Positions 45,621-57,700 of a DNA stretch of 64,000 bases are shown piece by piece. The DNA lies in the NCBI RefSeq assembly GCF_026151205.1, contig NC_087074.1, positions 19,771,240 through 19,835,239 on the forward strand, given 5' to 3'. The notes below the pieces were generated by a model. The model had not been told where the DNA came from. It saw only the letters and a program-made list of their open reading frames with translations, and did not search any database. How positions within the stretch are numbered: the stretch's first letter is position 1; every line of letters starts with the position of its first letter. The DNA comes from Bolinopsis microptera. Taxonomy: Eukaryota; Ctenophora; Tentaculata; Lobata; Bolinopsidae. A program made the position numbers and the translations under genes.

Positions 45621-46771
45621 GCTAGGATGTTGTTACCGTCTTGCTATTATGATATCATCGCCCGTTCATTTCTTTTTCATTCATTTGTCTTCTCTTTTCT
45701 TTGTGTAGTCTTCTCTTTCTACCGAACCATTTGTTTGTGTAGTCTTCTTTTTTTAACAAATGTGTTGGCTTTACAGTTTACTCTATTGGATTGTTGGTTT
45801 TATGATTATTGTTCAGATTTCTCACAAAGTTGAGGCCAATACTTAGCCTGCAGTTCAGCATGATGTTGGCACTGCCACGTCTACTGGTCAATAATAGCTG
45901 TATGTAGTGACTATACCGCTGGTGGACATTTTCAATGATATTATGTTGCAATGTAGCCCCATCATTAGGCGCAGCTAGCACTGCATAATACTTCCATGAT
46001 GAGTAACCATGTAGGAATGACATAATTAATATTTCTGAGTGTTAGTGTTTGTGTACAATGCAATATTATGTTCCTTTAAAGAATTGTTGAACAATTGTGT
46101 ATTTGTGTTGAAGCAGGTTCAGTTTGGTACACTTATGGAATGCATGTACATTTTTATTTTGTTTTCGTTTCTCTTGATATTTTTTCCATTATTATCGTGA
46201 CATCATAATCTGGATTTCCTTTTTGGCAATCTAGCTAGCAATAATCATGTCTTTTTCAGAGTTGTCTATGATATATCTAGGGTTTCGCGGTATGGTTATG
46301 AACCGTTGTAATCAGGTTGCGAATTGCATTTTATTTCAATTTTCAATACCTCCAGCTTCCTGATTATTTTGACACGATCATGTTTTCCAATTATAAAGTT
46401 TTACTTCGGTCAAATCATAACACACTAAAAGCACATAACAATTACATACTATAATTATAGTGTTTAATGTGGGCCCATTTACAACTCGTGAGTTGGCAGC
46501 TATGACTACCTATGGTCATTGATCATTGTGTTCAAGAACTTATTTACACGGTGTAGGTATAATATTTAGCGGGTGTAGGTATAAAATGCTACAACTTATT
46601 AAGAGTCAAACATGAGCCGACCGGGCGCTAGTATTGTTGATCAGTTGAGCTTCGTGTGCTGGTGTGTGTGTTGACTGTGTCATGTTCACATATTTGCTCT
46701 TCCCTTATATTGCTTAATTAACCGTATGATAACCTGCTATAGCTTGAAACTCGGGACCAGGTTACTAAAAG
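45621..46771. other. Intergenic, no gene recognised
   Basis: A minus-strand frame at 45778-46023 (81 aa) and a tiny plus-strand frame at 46613 (MSRPGASIVDQLSFVCW) show no recognisable domain. Nothing else stands out. Confidence 0.35.
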
Positions 46772-47220
46772 GCACTGCCACTCGTAGTCTATTAAAGTAT
46801 TAAGTTAGCACCAGCCACCATTAACACTGCCACTCGTAGTCTATTAAAGTATTAAGTTAGCACCAGCCACCATTAACACTGCCACTAGTAGTCTACTAAA
46901 GTATTAAGTTAGCACCAGCCACCATTAACACTGCCACTCGTAGTCTATTAAAGTATTAAGTTAGCACCAGCCACCTTTAACACTGCCACTCGTAGTCTAT
47001 TAAAGTATTAAGTTAGCACCAGCCACCATTAACACTGCCACTCGTAGTCTATTAAAGTATTAAGTTAGCACCAGCCACCATTAACACTGCCACTCGTAGT
47101 CTATTAAAGTATTAAGTTAGCACCAGCCACTATTAACACTGCCACTCGTAGTCTATTAAAGTATTAAGTTAGCACCAGCCACTATTAACACTGCCACTCG
47201 TAGTCTATTAAAGTATTAAG
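46772..47220. repeat. 52-bp tandem array, about 8.5 copies
   Basis: Unit TATTAAGTTAGCACCAGCCA then CCATTAACACTGCCACTCGT and AGTCTATTAAAG. Copies differ by single substitutions (ACCATT/ACTATT/ACCTTT). Not a coding period. Confidence 0.93.
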
Positions 47221-47254
47221 GTACTGGTTATTGGTTACGCACATAAAATCTTAT

Positions 47255-47745
47255 CATTTATAATTATATGTAAGCATGAATGTTCCGTCACCTTCGTAGT
47301 TAATTGATTTCGTTTATAAATGCTGAGCTGGAGTTTATTAACATCTGAATTAACAGTTTTTACTTATATGATCGTATATATTTTGGGAGGCACCCAATCT
47401 AATACCTAGTAAGTAGTACGTACGGTAAAAAATTTGCAAAGTTTACGAATGTACTCTATCGCTCATTAACAGGGGATGGAATTAGGAGAAGTTCGATTAG
47501 AAGAAGCGCCCATCGTCGTTCCAGCGAAACGAACTGAATCTGGATTTTGTCCATCGTTTACAAAATTTCCTCCGGTTGGCAAATGTGGTTCGTATTAACA
47601 ATTATACAATTACAGATATTTTCCGAAATCTTTTATCGCTTATATTTGAGCAAATAATATGTAAGCATGAATGTTTCGTCACCTTCGTAGTTGATTGATT
47701 TCGTTTCTAAATGCTTACCTGGCGTTTATTAACATTTGAATTAAC
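47255..47745. repeat. Two direct ~95-bp copies, 390 bp apart
   Basis: Blocks 47255-47350 and 47645-47745 share ATATGTAAGCATGAATGTT, CGTCACCTTCGTAGTT and GATTTCGTTT. Between them a short frame starts at 47477 (ATG, about 40 codons, GFCPSFTKFPPVGKC) preceded by a CATTAACAG acceptor-like site; it may be a small exon with Cys spacing like a secreted mini-domain, but support is weak. Confidence 0.6.
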
Positions 47746-48139
47746 ATGCTGGCTCCAATCCAACTTTTATTCGTTGGATTTTACGTTCAGTTAAAACGAT
47801 AAATCAACGTCGCGTTTGGTAAATTATGTTAACAGACCAAAACCAAAATTAAATTTAGACTTTTTTCATATAATACACGGGGGGCACAACATGATTCAGC
47901 TTGATACTTCTGCTTTCCCTTTATTGAAACTTAACATGATGAATGATGATTTAGCTCCAGAGTGCTTACCACAATGCATATCAAACTTACACTCTACATA
48001 TTATTATTATTAGTCGTGTGTATTATACTGACACGAGAAATGCTTCTCCGCTGGCATAGTTTGATCGTCTGTTAATCATTATATTGTTTCGGTTCGTTTA
48101 CTGCTCCATTAAGTTTGGTCTCGTGAAATAAATTTGCTC

Positions 48140-48736
48140 ATGTCCAAGCATTCTAGCGCTGGTGGTGGTCAGAAAACTGAAGCTCAGCAAATTGAGTCTA
48201 AAGATGCCGAAAAGGCTGAACTTAACAGTGTCCCTCAAGTAAGATTAGCATGGTCTCCAGAAAATGAAGAGGATGGTGCACCCTTGCATCACAGAAAATC
48301 TTGTATCGGAGTAGGTCAGTAGGTCGTTTTCTGGGTATTTCCATCACATGTAAGTTCAGGATATTGGCTGCGGAATCCGGTAAACCATCACATAGTGGAC
48401 TAGAAGGGTGATTCTGCTGAATCCCGCTTCCTCCAATTTTCAGATGTGCTTCTAACTATAGCACGTAGACAGAACTGCATGGCTACCACCAGCAATGTGT
48501 AAACACTTGGCTCAGGGTGGTCGTTTGTCACTTAGCTTTTCAACGACTATTTTATTATTATAATTGGTGCACTGTTTTTTGTTGTTGATTTCATTTTAAT
48601 ATGTAATATTATTTACTTCTGTAAAGTTATGATTCATGACTCATGATGTTGTGCATTTCAGGCTGGTTTTTTTGGATACTGTTGGTTGTAATTGTCACAG
48701 CCATCATCGCAGTCATCGTCATTTGCACAGGAACAG
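48140..48736 (+). CDS. Cytosolic tail and transmembrane exons
   Basis: Exon 1 (ATG 48140, 175 nt) is polar and ends KSCIGVG; its donor GTCAGT is at 48315. Exon 2 (75 nt, after TTGTGCATTTCAG) encodes [20 protein letters not shown] then CTGTG, a strong single helix. Lys/Arg precede and none follow, so the N-terminus is predicted inside. Confidence 0.85.
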
Positions 48737-51700
48737 GTACGGACGCGGGTTCGCGATTTGTGTTGCCTTAATTCTTTAATTGCCCGCTACTAGTTTGAGC
48801 ACACATATCTTAGTTTTACAATCAATATTTCTGTCACTGGTCATGCCTTTTATTTTATGTGTCCCATTGAAGAAAGAAAGAGAATTTCTTTGAATGGGAT
48901 CCTCTTCGGCGGACTACAGGTTTCACAATGCCACCTTGAACCCCAATTCTCTTAGACGCGTGTAAAAGCTGTAAACCAGTTGACGGTGTATGGAGTGAAT
49001 TTGAAGATTGGTCAGAGTGCTCAGCAAACTGCGATGGAGGTACCCAAACAAGGACCAAATCGTGCACTGCTCCTAACCAGTGTGGGACTGAGTGTTCTGG
49101 TGATGATGAAGAATTGAGAGAGTGCAATACTGAACCCTGCCCCAGTAAGATACCAGTTACTGTCTTGGTGATGTTATATATTCTCTTGCCAAGCTACTAA
49201 GCAGTTTGGTTTAGTATGTAAAGTATACTTAATCTTATACGATTTATGGTTCTTATCTCTCAAAAGTTAATTTATATTTGATCGAGCTAATTTTAAAATT
49301 TATGAATATTTCATAATATTTCAGCGCCCTGTAATAAGCCAGCCATAAGTGACGGTAAAGTTGAACCAGATTCGGATACAATAAATTCAGGAACTACTTA
49401 CGAGGTTACTTGTAATGCCGGGTTCGTAATATCTGACTCCGGGATTTCAACAGTAACGTGCACTAACGGGGTACTTTCTACAGTACCAACTTGTCAACCA
49501 GGTAATTCTCCTTAAAATACCCTCTTTAAATCCCTCCTCCTCCTGAAGATGGTGTATTATATGTTATAACTTTTCCTCTCTCAAAAGGTGGCACACTATT
49601 ATGACGTCTATAGTCGAGAATTCTAGCCAATTATAATGTGGAATAAATCTAACCACATAACCATATAAACGTATTTCAGCGCCCTGCAATAAGCCAGATA
49701 TTAATGACGGTAAAGTTGAACCAGATTCGGAAACAATAAATTCAGGAACTACTTACGAGGTTACTTGTAATGCCGGGTTCGTAATATCTGACTCCGGGAT
49801 TTCAACAGTAACATGCACTAACGGGGCACTGTCTACAGTACCAACTTGTCAACCTGGTAAAACCGTTATTTTTCAACGCCATGATTAAAAACTTCAGATT
49901 CTGGCGTCCATATGTTTTTGACACGTGAATTCTTTAAGATTTACGGATTTTTACTACTAGTACTACTGCACTCCGAACTAATTGGTTGAATACTGTCATA
50001 TTATGCGAACTTAGTTTGGCAATATATTCTCACATTTTTTGTTGTTGTTGCAAGATCTATGAGAAAAAGTGAAACAAACACAGAAAATTAATGAGTTAAA
50101 AATGAATTTATGAATATTTCAGCGCCCTGCGATAAGCCAGATATTAATGACGGTAAAGTTGAACCAGATTTGGAGACAATAAATTCAGGAACTACTTACG
50201 AGGTTACTTGTAATGCCGGGTTCGTAATATCTGACTCCGGGATTTCAACAGTAACGTGCACTAACGGGGTACTTTCTACAGTACCAACTTGTCAACCTGG
50301 TAAAACCGTTATTTTTCAACGTCATGATTAAAAACTTCAGATTTTGGCGTCCATATGTTTTTACACGTGAATTCTTTAAGATTTAAGATTTTATACTGCT
50401 GCTGCTGTAAACTGAAAGGTTGAATGCTGTCATAATATGTGGAATTGGTTTGGCAATTCCACAGATCATGATAAATAAATCAATAGACACCTAAGAAACT
50501 ATTTTAGTCACTAATTTTGAAAGATTTTCCCAGTAAAATCGGAGTTTTAAAAATGTTTATAGTGTGTGTTATTGTGTGAAAATTATGTAAAAAATACTTT
50601 TTCTTGTAACCGTATCAACATTTCAGCGCCCTGCGATAAGCCAGCCATAAGTGACGGTAAAGTTGAACCAGATTTGGAGACAATAAATTCAGGAACTACT
50701 TACGAGGTTACTTGTAATGATGGGTTCGTAATATCTGACTCCGGGATTTCAACAGTAACGTGCACTAACGGGGTACTGTCTACAGTACCAACTTGTCAAC
50801 CTGGTAAAACCGTTATTTTTCAACGCCATGATTAAAAACTTCAGATTTTGGCGTCCATATGTTTTTACACGTGAATTCTTTAAGATTTACGGATTTTTAC
50901 TACTAGTACTACTGCACTCCGAACTAATTGGTTGAATACTGTCATATTATGCGAACTTAGTTTGGCAATATATTCTCACTGTTGTAAACGAGGTATTATA
51001 CGATAGGTGGTCTTACGTGGCGAGAACGTGGGCGTTCCTAACTTATGTCAATCTACACTCACTAGTATCAAACGATCGGGAAGTATGTCCCAATATCAAT
51101 AACAGAAAAGGAGAGAAGTGTGTCTCAACAATTTAGTTGTATCAGAAGTGTGTCCGATACAACAGTAAGGAGTGTGCCTTACTAAACTTCAACAATAAAT
51201 ACGTAACAGTAAAGGAGAGAAGTGTGTCTCTACAATTTGGTTGTATCAGAAGTGTGTCCGATACAACAGTAAGGAGTGTGCCTTACTAAACTTCAACAGT
51301 AAACTTATAAAGGTGAGAAGTGTGTCTCACTAAAAATGTCTAAATAGAATAGAAAAAAGTCTTTGGATAATTCGGTAAATAAACATATTGTACTTTGTAA
51401 TAATCTTAAAAACTCTCCAAAAGGGGGACGTGACACAGACGCCCGCACTGAACAAGTAGGCCCTTAAAAAGGCTGTACTCACGCGTGAATATAAGTCACG
51501 CATGAGTACAACTTCCGCGTGCTCGTACTTACACGTAAAACTAAAATGTAAAGATAAGAAATGTAAATGAATGTAACCTAGCACTAAAAGGATTCTAAAA
51601 GATGCTGCAATATAAAACCTACGAAATTACTTTACTCTAATAATGGACTATAAGAACTAACTATTAAACTATAATATAAACTGTACTAAAAACCTAACTT

Positions 51701-54700
51701 AACCATTGACCCTAATAAATTGACCCTAATCCTACTTAGATCTATGAGAAAAAGTGAGACAAACACAGAAAATTAATGAGTTAAAAAATGAATTTATGAA
51801 TATTTCAGTGCCCTGCGATAAGCCAGATATTAATGACGGTAAAGTTGAACCAGATTCGGAGACAATAAATTCAGGAGCTACTTACAAGGTTACTTGTAAT
51901 ACCGGGTTCGTAATATCTGACTCCGGGATTTCAACAGTAACGTGCACTAACGGGGCACTTTCTACAGTACCAACTTGTCAACCTGGTAAAACCGTTATTT
52001 TTCAACGTCATGATTAAAAACTTCAGATTCTGGCGTCCATATGTTTTTGACACGTGAATTCTTTAAGATTTACGGATTTTTACTACTAGTACTACTGCTC
52101 CGAACTAATTGCAGTTGAATACTATCATATGCGAACTTAGTTTGGCAATATATTCTCACATTTTTTGTTGTTGTTGTTGTTGTTGTAAGATCTATGAGAA
52201 AAAGTGAGTCAAATACAGAAAATTAATGAGTTAAAAAATGAATTTATGAATATTTCAGTGCCCTGTAATAAGCCAAGTATTAATGACGGTAAAGTTGAAC
52301 CAGATTCGGAAACAATAAATTCAGGAGCTACTTACGAGGTTACTTGTAATGCTGGGTTCGTAATATCTGACTCCGGGATTTCAACAGTAACATGCACTAA
52401 CGGGGTACTTTCTACAGTACCAACTTGTCAACCTGGTAAAACCATTATTTTTCAACGCCATGATTAAAAACTTCAGATTTTGGCGTTCATATGTTTTTAC
52501 ACGTGAATTCTTTAAGATTTAAGATTTTATACTGCTGCTGCTGTAAACTGAAAGGTTGAATGCTGTCATAATATGTGGAATTGGTTTGGCAATTCCACAG
52601 ATCATGATAAGTAAATCAATAGACACCTAAGAAACTATTTTAGTCACTAATTTTGAAAGATTTTCCCAGTAAAATCGGATGTTTATAGTGTGTGTTATTG
52701 TGTGAAAATTATGTAAAAAATACTTTTTCTTGTAACCGTATCAACATTTCAGTGCCCTGCGATAAGCCAGCCATAAGTGACGGTAAAGTTGAACCAGATT
52801 CGGAAACAATAAATTCAGGAACTACTTACGAGGTTACTTGTAATGCCGGGTTCGTAATATCTGACTCCGGGATTTCAACAGTAACGTGCACTAACGGGGT
52901 ACTTTCTACAGTACCAACTTGTCAACCTGGTAATTCTCTTTAAAATACCCTCTTTAAATCCCTCCTCCCTCCTGAAGATGATGTATTATATATTATAACT
53001 TTTCCTCTCTCAAAAGGTGGCACACTATTATGACGTCTAAAGTTAAGATTTCTAGCCAATTATAATGTGGAATAAATCTAACCACATAACCATATAAACG
53101 TATTTCAGCGCCCTGCAATAAGCCAGATATTAATGACGGTAAAGTTGAACCAGATTTGGAAACAATAAATTCAGGAACTACTTACGAGGTTACTTGTAAT
53201 GCCGGGTTCGTAATATCTGACTCCGGGATTTCAACAATAACATGCACTAACGGGGCACTGTCTACAGTACCAACTTGTGGTTAGTAAACTGCAGTTAGAA
53301 TTGTCTCAGTTAGAATTGTCACAGTTAGGATATCATATCAAGTTTCAGTGTTATATATATATGCACATCGTCCATAAATGTTTATTTGTAGACATGCTGT
53401 GTTTAAACTCACCCGATATCTCACCCGATATCTCACCCGATATCTCACCTGATATCTCACCTGATATCTCACCTGATATCTCACCTGATATCTCACCCGA
53501 TATCTCACCTGATATCTCACCTGATATCTCACCTGATATCTCACCTGATATCCCACCTGATATCTCACCTGATATCTCACCTGATATCTCACCTGATATC
53601 CCACCTGATATCTCACCTGATATCTCACCTGATATCTCACCTGATATCTCACCTGATATCTCACCTGATATCTCACCTGATATCTCACCTGATATCTCAC
53701 CTGATATCTCACCTGATATCTCACCTGATATATCACCTGATATCTCACCTGATATCTCACCTGATATCTCACCTGATATCTCACCTGATATCTCACCTGA
53801 TATCTCACCTGATATCTCACCTGATATCTCACCTGATATCTCACCTGATATCTCACCTGATATCTCACCTGATATCTCACCTGATATCTCACCTCATATC
53901 TCACCTCATATCTCACCTCATATCTCACCTCATATCTCACCTGATATCTCACCTGATATCTCACCTGATATCTCACCTGATATCTCACCTCATATCTCAC
54001 CTCATATCTCACCTCATATCTCACCTCATATCTCACCTGATATCTCACCTGATATCTCACCTGATATCTCACCTGATATCTCACCTGATATCTCACCTGA
54101 TATCTCACCTGATATCTCACCTGATATCTCACCTGATATCTCACCTGAAATATCCCACAGACCCGACCTGTCCAGATTGCTCGGTAAGCGCTTTTTATAA
54201 ATCTGCTTTGATCGATAATTTATTCTATATTTGTAGATTCTCATCTTACTGTTGATTGAGAATCACATTCAGGATATTCAAATGAATGCATTTCAGTTTA
54301 AGCAATCAGAATGGAAGGCCAACATAGATTCAAAAAGTAAAATGTACCGTGCTACAAAGGACAAATGTGGAGAATTCTTTGTGAATCTTGTCGATAACAC
54401 TTTCACGGTACGTTTCAGGATCTGATCATCACAGATAATATTTCCAATTTTTAATTGACTACTCTGTTATATTAGCTATTTAATAATGTTATATTTTCTT
54501 TAGTGTTTACAGATGTCGCGTAAGTTTTCCCTTAAGGGCCATGGAAGTCAGATTTCAATTATGAGTGATAAACCTTACTTTTAAAGATAACAACGACTGA
54601 TAACAGTGGAGTAACGTATGCATCGGATCCTCTAGACACTATCTCTCTCCGTCAAGACTTAGATCTGGGTAAGCTGGTCAATTTTTAATACTTTCAACAC

Positions 54701-57700
54701 TATAACAAATAATTTGAGGGCTTATGTCACTGAAGATGACGCCTTGCAACATGTTTGACGATAGCCTGTAGATTGATAGTTTGATCTCAGTATTTACAAC
54801 AATTCATCTAGTTTGATTGATTCACAGGGAAACAAATTCCTCTGAAGCTGGTCAATTAACATACTATCGCGTGTATTCCATGGGGCCGGCTTATTGTGAT
54901 TTATAGGGAGGAATCATTCACAGAAAAGTAAATTTCTCACTATGATAACTCTCTCCTGATGACAGATTGGAAACTCGCTCAGACGATGAAGGATAATGAA
55001 ACGATGAAATTTGTTTTTAGCGACAAGGGAAGCAAATACGCTGGTTTTGGTAACATTGATGGGACCTTTTTCGAGACGAAACCCACCGGAGAGTCCAAAC
55101 AGCAGTTCACGGTAAATAACCTACAGCTTTTGATTTGTACGATAATCGATCTGGTTGTAAATGTTCAGGCAAGTTCATGTGGGAATGAAATATTGACATT
55201 TTATTTTGACATTATAACCATCATCAGCTGTGGACGAGCGAGGATAATCCAACCTATCTTCCAATTTACCTCGCTAGTAATGATGCAGATAAAAGCCTCT
55301 GTATGTTTGCTGAAGCACAAGGTTCGTATCACTTAACCAATAACCATCAATACAAGTTAATTATCAACATCAAATATCAATCTTTGATAGAATTTCTTTA
55401 TACCGAATTTGATTCACCGAACAGTACCCTAGAACCGCTTTACTCTCCTCACCTAATCTTATATTCTAGTGGCTTATGTCGATTAAATTAACTTTGCAGG
55501 TGCTCCGATCGAGATAACACTGACTGAAACAGAAACTGAGTGGCTGATTTATAGGGTCGATGAGGTGAAGTTCTACTTCTATTATGGTGATTCTGTTCAC
55601 GACGCACTGAATCAGTGTACGGAGAAGTGGAAAGCAATATATCCAGCCTCCGACGCTTCTTGGACCAACGATTTCATCGTAGGAAGGTCCTTACATAAAT
55701 AAATTTGATTTTCGTTTAATTTGATTGGCAAATAATAGAATCTGAATCCTTACAAATCTGAGAAATATTTACGATTGTCGATTTCAGTTTGACGACAGAT
55801 AAAATCAAAACAGATCAAGATAGCGGGAACAGTATTGCTACTCACTATATATTATCTCCAGATGTTATCTCTATGAAAAAAGGTTCTTTCCAATCTCATT
55901 CTCTATTCCTTATAAATCCAATCTTACCTTCTTTTCAATCTCGTCCTCCTTTGTTTACAATCTCAATTTAACCACATTTATATTTAACGTTCTTTGTGGC
56001 TTTACATTAGAAATAACGTGTGTATTTTTCAGGTAACCTAGGTTATGAATTAGAAATCGAGAATGAGGATAATCTTGCTGCTTCTACTAACATAATTCTT
56101 CCATTGAAGACGAGACAAACAATTACTTCTGGTGAGCGACCATGATTAACTAAAATAATTAGCTTCACGCCGTTTATTGAATCCTAAGAATAAGCTTTCA
56201 GGAGGTTGTATTTCTTGACAATTGGCATCCTTAATTTTATATCGAATAATGAGGTTCATTTGTTAATAATCATTTGCATTTTTAGGATCCGGTATAACTC
56301 TAACCCCTGAAGAAGGATACTACCCAACCGATGGAGATGATACTTATATACTTGATTTCGACAACTCAGAAATACAATCTGATTTTGATTCTTATCTGAG
56401 TGATACCGATGCTGGTTTCTTACTTCAGGGCGGATTTCTACTTAGCCCAACAAGTAAATGGATAAAGAAAAATAATTGTTTATGTTACAATTTATTATCA
56501 CAGAAGAATGTTTCAGGAACATTCCGGACATGCGATAACAATGCTAGACATGTTTTATTAATTATAATCGTTATTATGATTAATTTTATGCACTTTCGAA
56601 TCAGGCTATCATTTGCACTTTTAGTTGATTAATATTTATTTCATAACAGGCGAAGACTGCTCTAAATATTTCCACTGTTCTGATCAACAGTTTGAGGATG
56701 ATACCAGCGTGTGTCTTAGTGCTGATTTTGGGGACAGCAAAGTATTTAAAGAACACAACTTTTATGACGTTTCGAAGAGGAAAGCGTTACAACCCCAAAA
56801 TGTTGCCAAAAATTTGGTTTTAGAAACTATTGCGTCACCAGGCACAACCCACTATCACAGGTTAGATTTAATCGACTTCCTGTATATTGTCACTTTCTAT
56901 TACCTATAAATGCAATCCCAAAATAAAAAACATCCTTTTGCGGAAGAATCAAATTTAAAGGTTTTCGAACTCAGGACTAATCTGGATCTAACTGAGGCTG
57001 GTTTAAAAACGTGTTATCACAACATTCTCAACCTCCACCAACTTGGCATCAGAGCTGTAACATGTAACATGTGTGGTGGTGTTCTTCCCTCTACTGCAGA
57101 TCAGAAATCTATCTGTTTCCGGTGAGTGTTCATTCAAATACATTTTAACGATTTAGCACTCCAGATTGTTTCTTCAACTTAATTTTCCAATAAACTTGTT
57201 GTATAATTTATTATATCTATCTAAAATATTTTTGCTTAACAAATTATTACAAATACAGGTGGGGTTTACTGGCATTGCTGATGCCTTATGTTATCATTTC
57301 GAGTGAAGTAGAGGATCTAACAGGTGAGCATTTGAGAATGGATAGTTTAGCTACAGTAAATTTTATTTAAAAATCAGGAATCGAAGGAACGCTCAAAGTC
57401 GGGAACAGGCTTATTTATGTGATATATCCATATTCGACCCTTAAGTTTAACAAAAACCCTTTCAATCTCGCGGAACTATAAATTAGCAATATGTCACAAA
57501 TTGAAAACTTAAGGGGAAAATAATCTAATAGTTTGCGTTAAACTACATTAACAACGTGCCCTCAAATAACCCTAAAAACCAAGATCGTTAAGTGCACTTC
57601 TAGTGCCCCTTCAGTATTCCATGAGATTTTCATCCCAGGTGCGCTGAGCAACTCAGGTGATGATGTATTTATGAAGATGAAAGAGAGTGTCGTTCTCCGA

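Noticed and set aside
53277-54200. Plus-strand frame of Ser-Pro-Asp-Ile repeats and minus-strand Val-Arg-Tyr-Gln frame
   Set aside because: A 12-bp repeat leaves frames open on both strands; the block is intronic between two well-supported exons.
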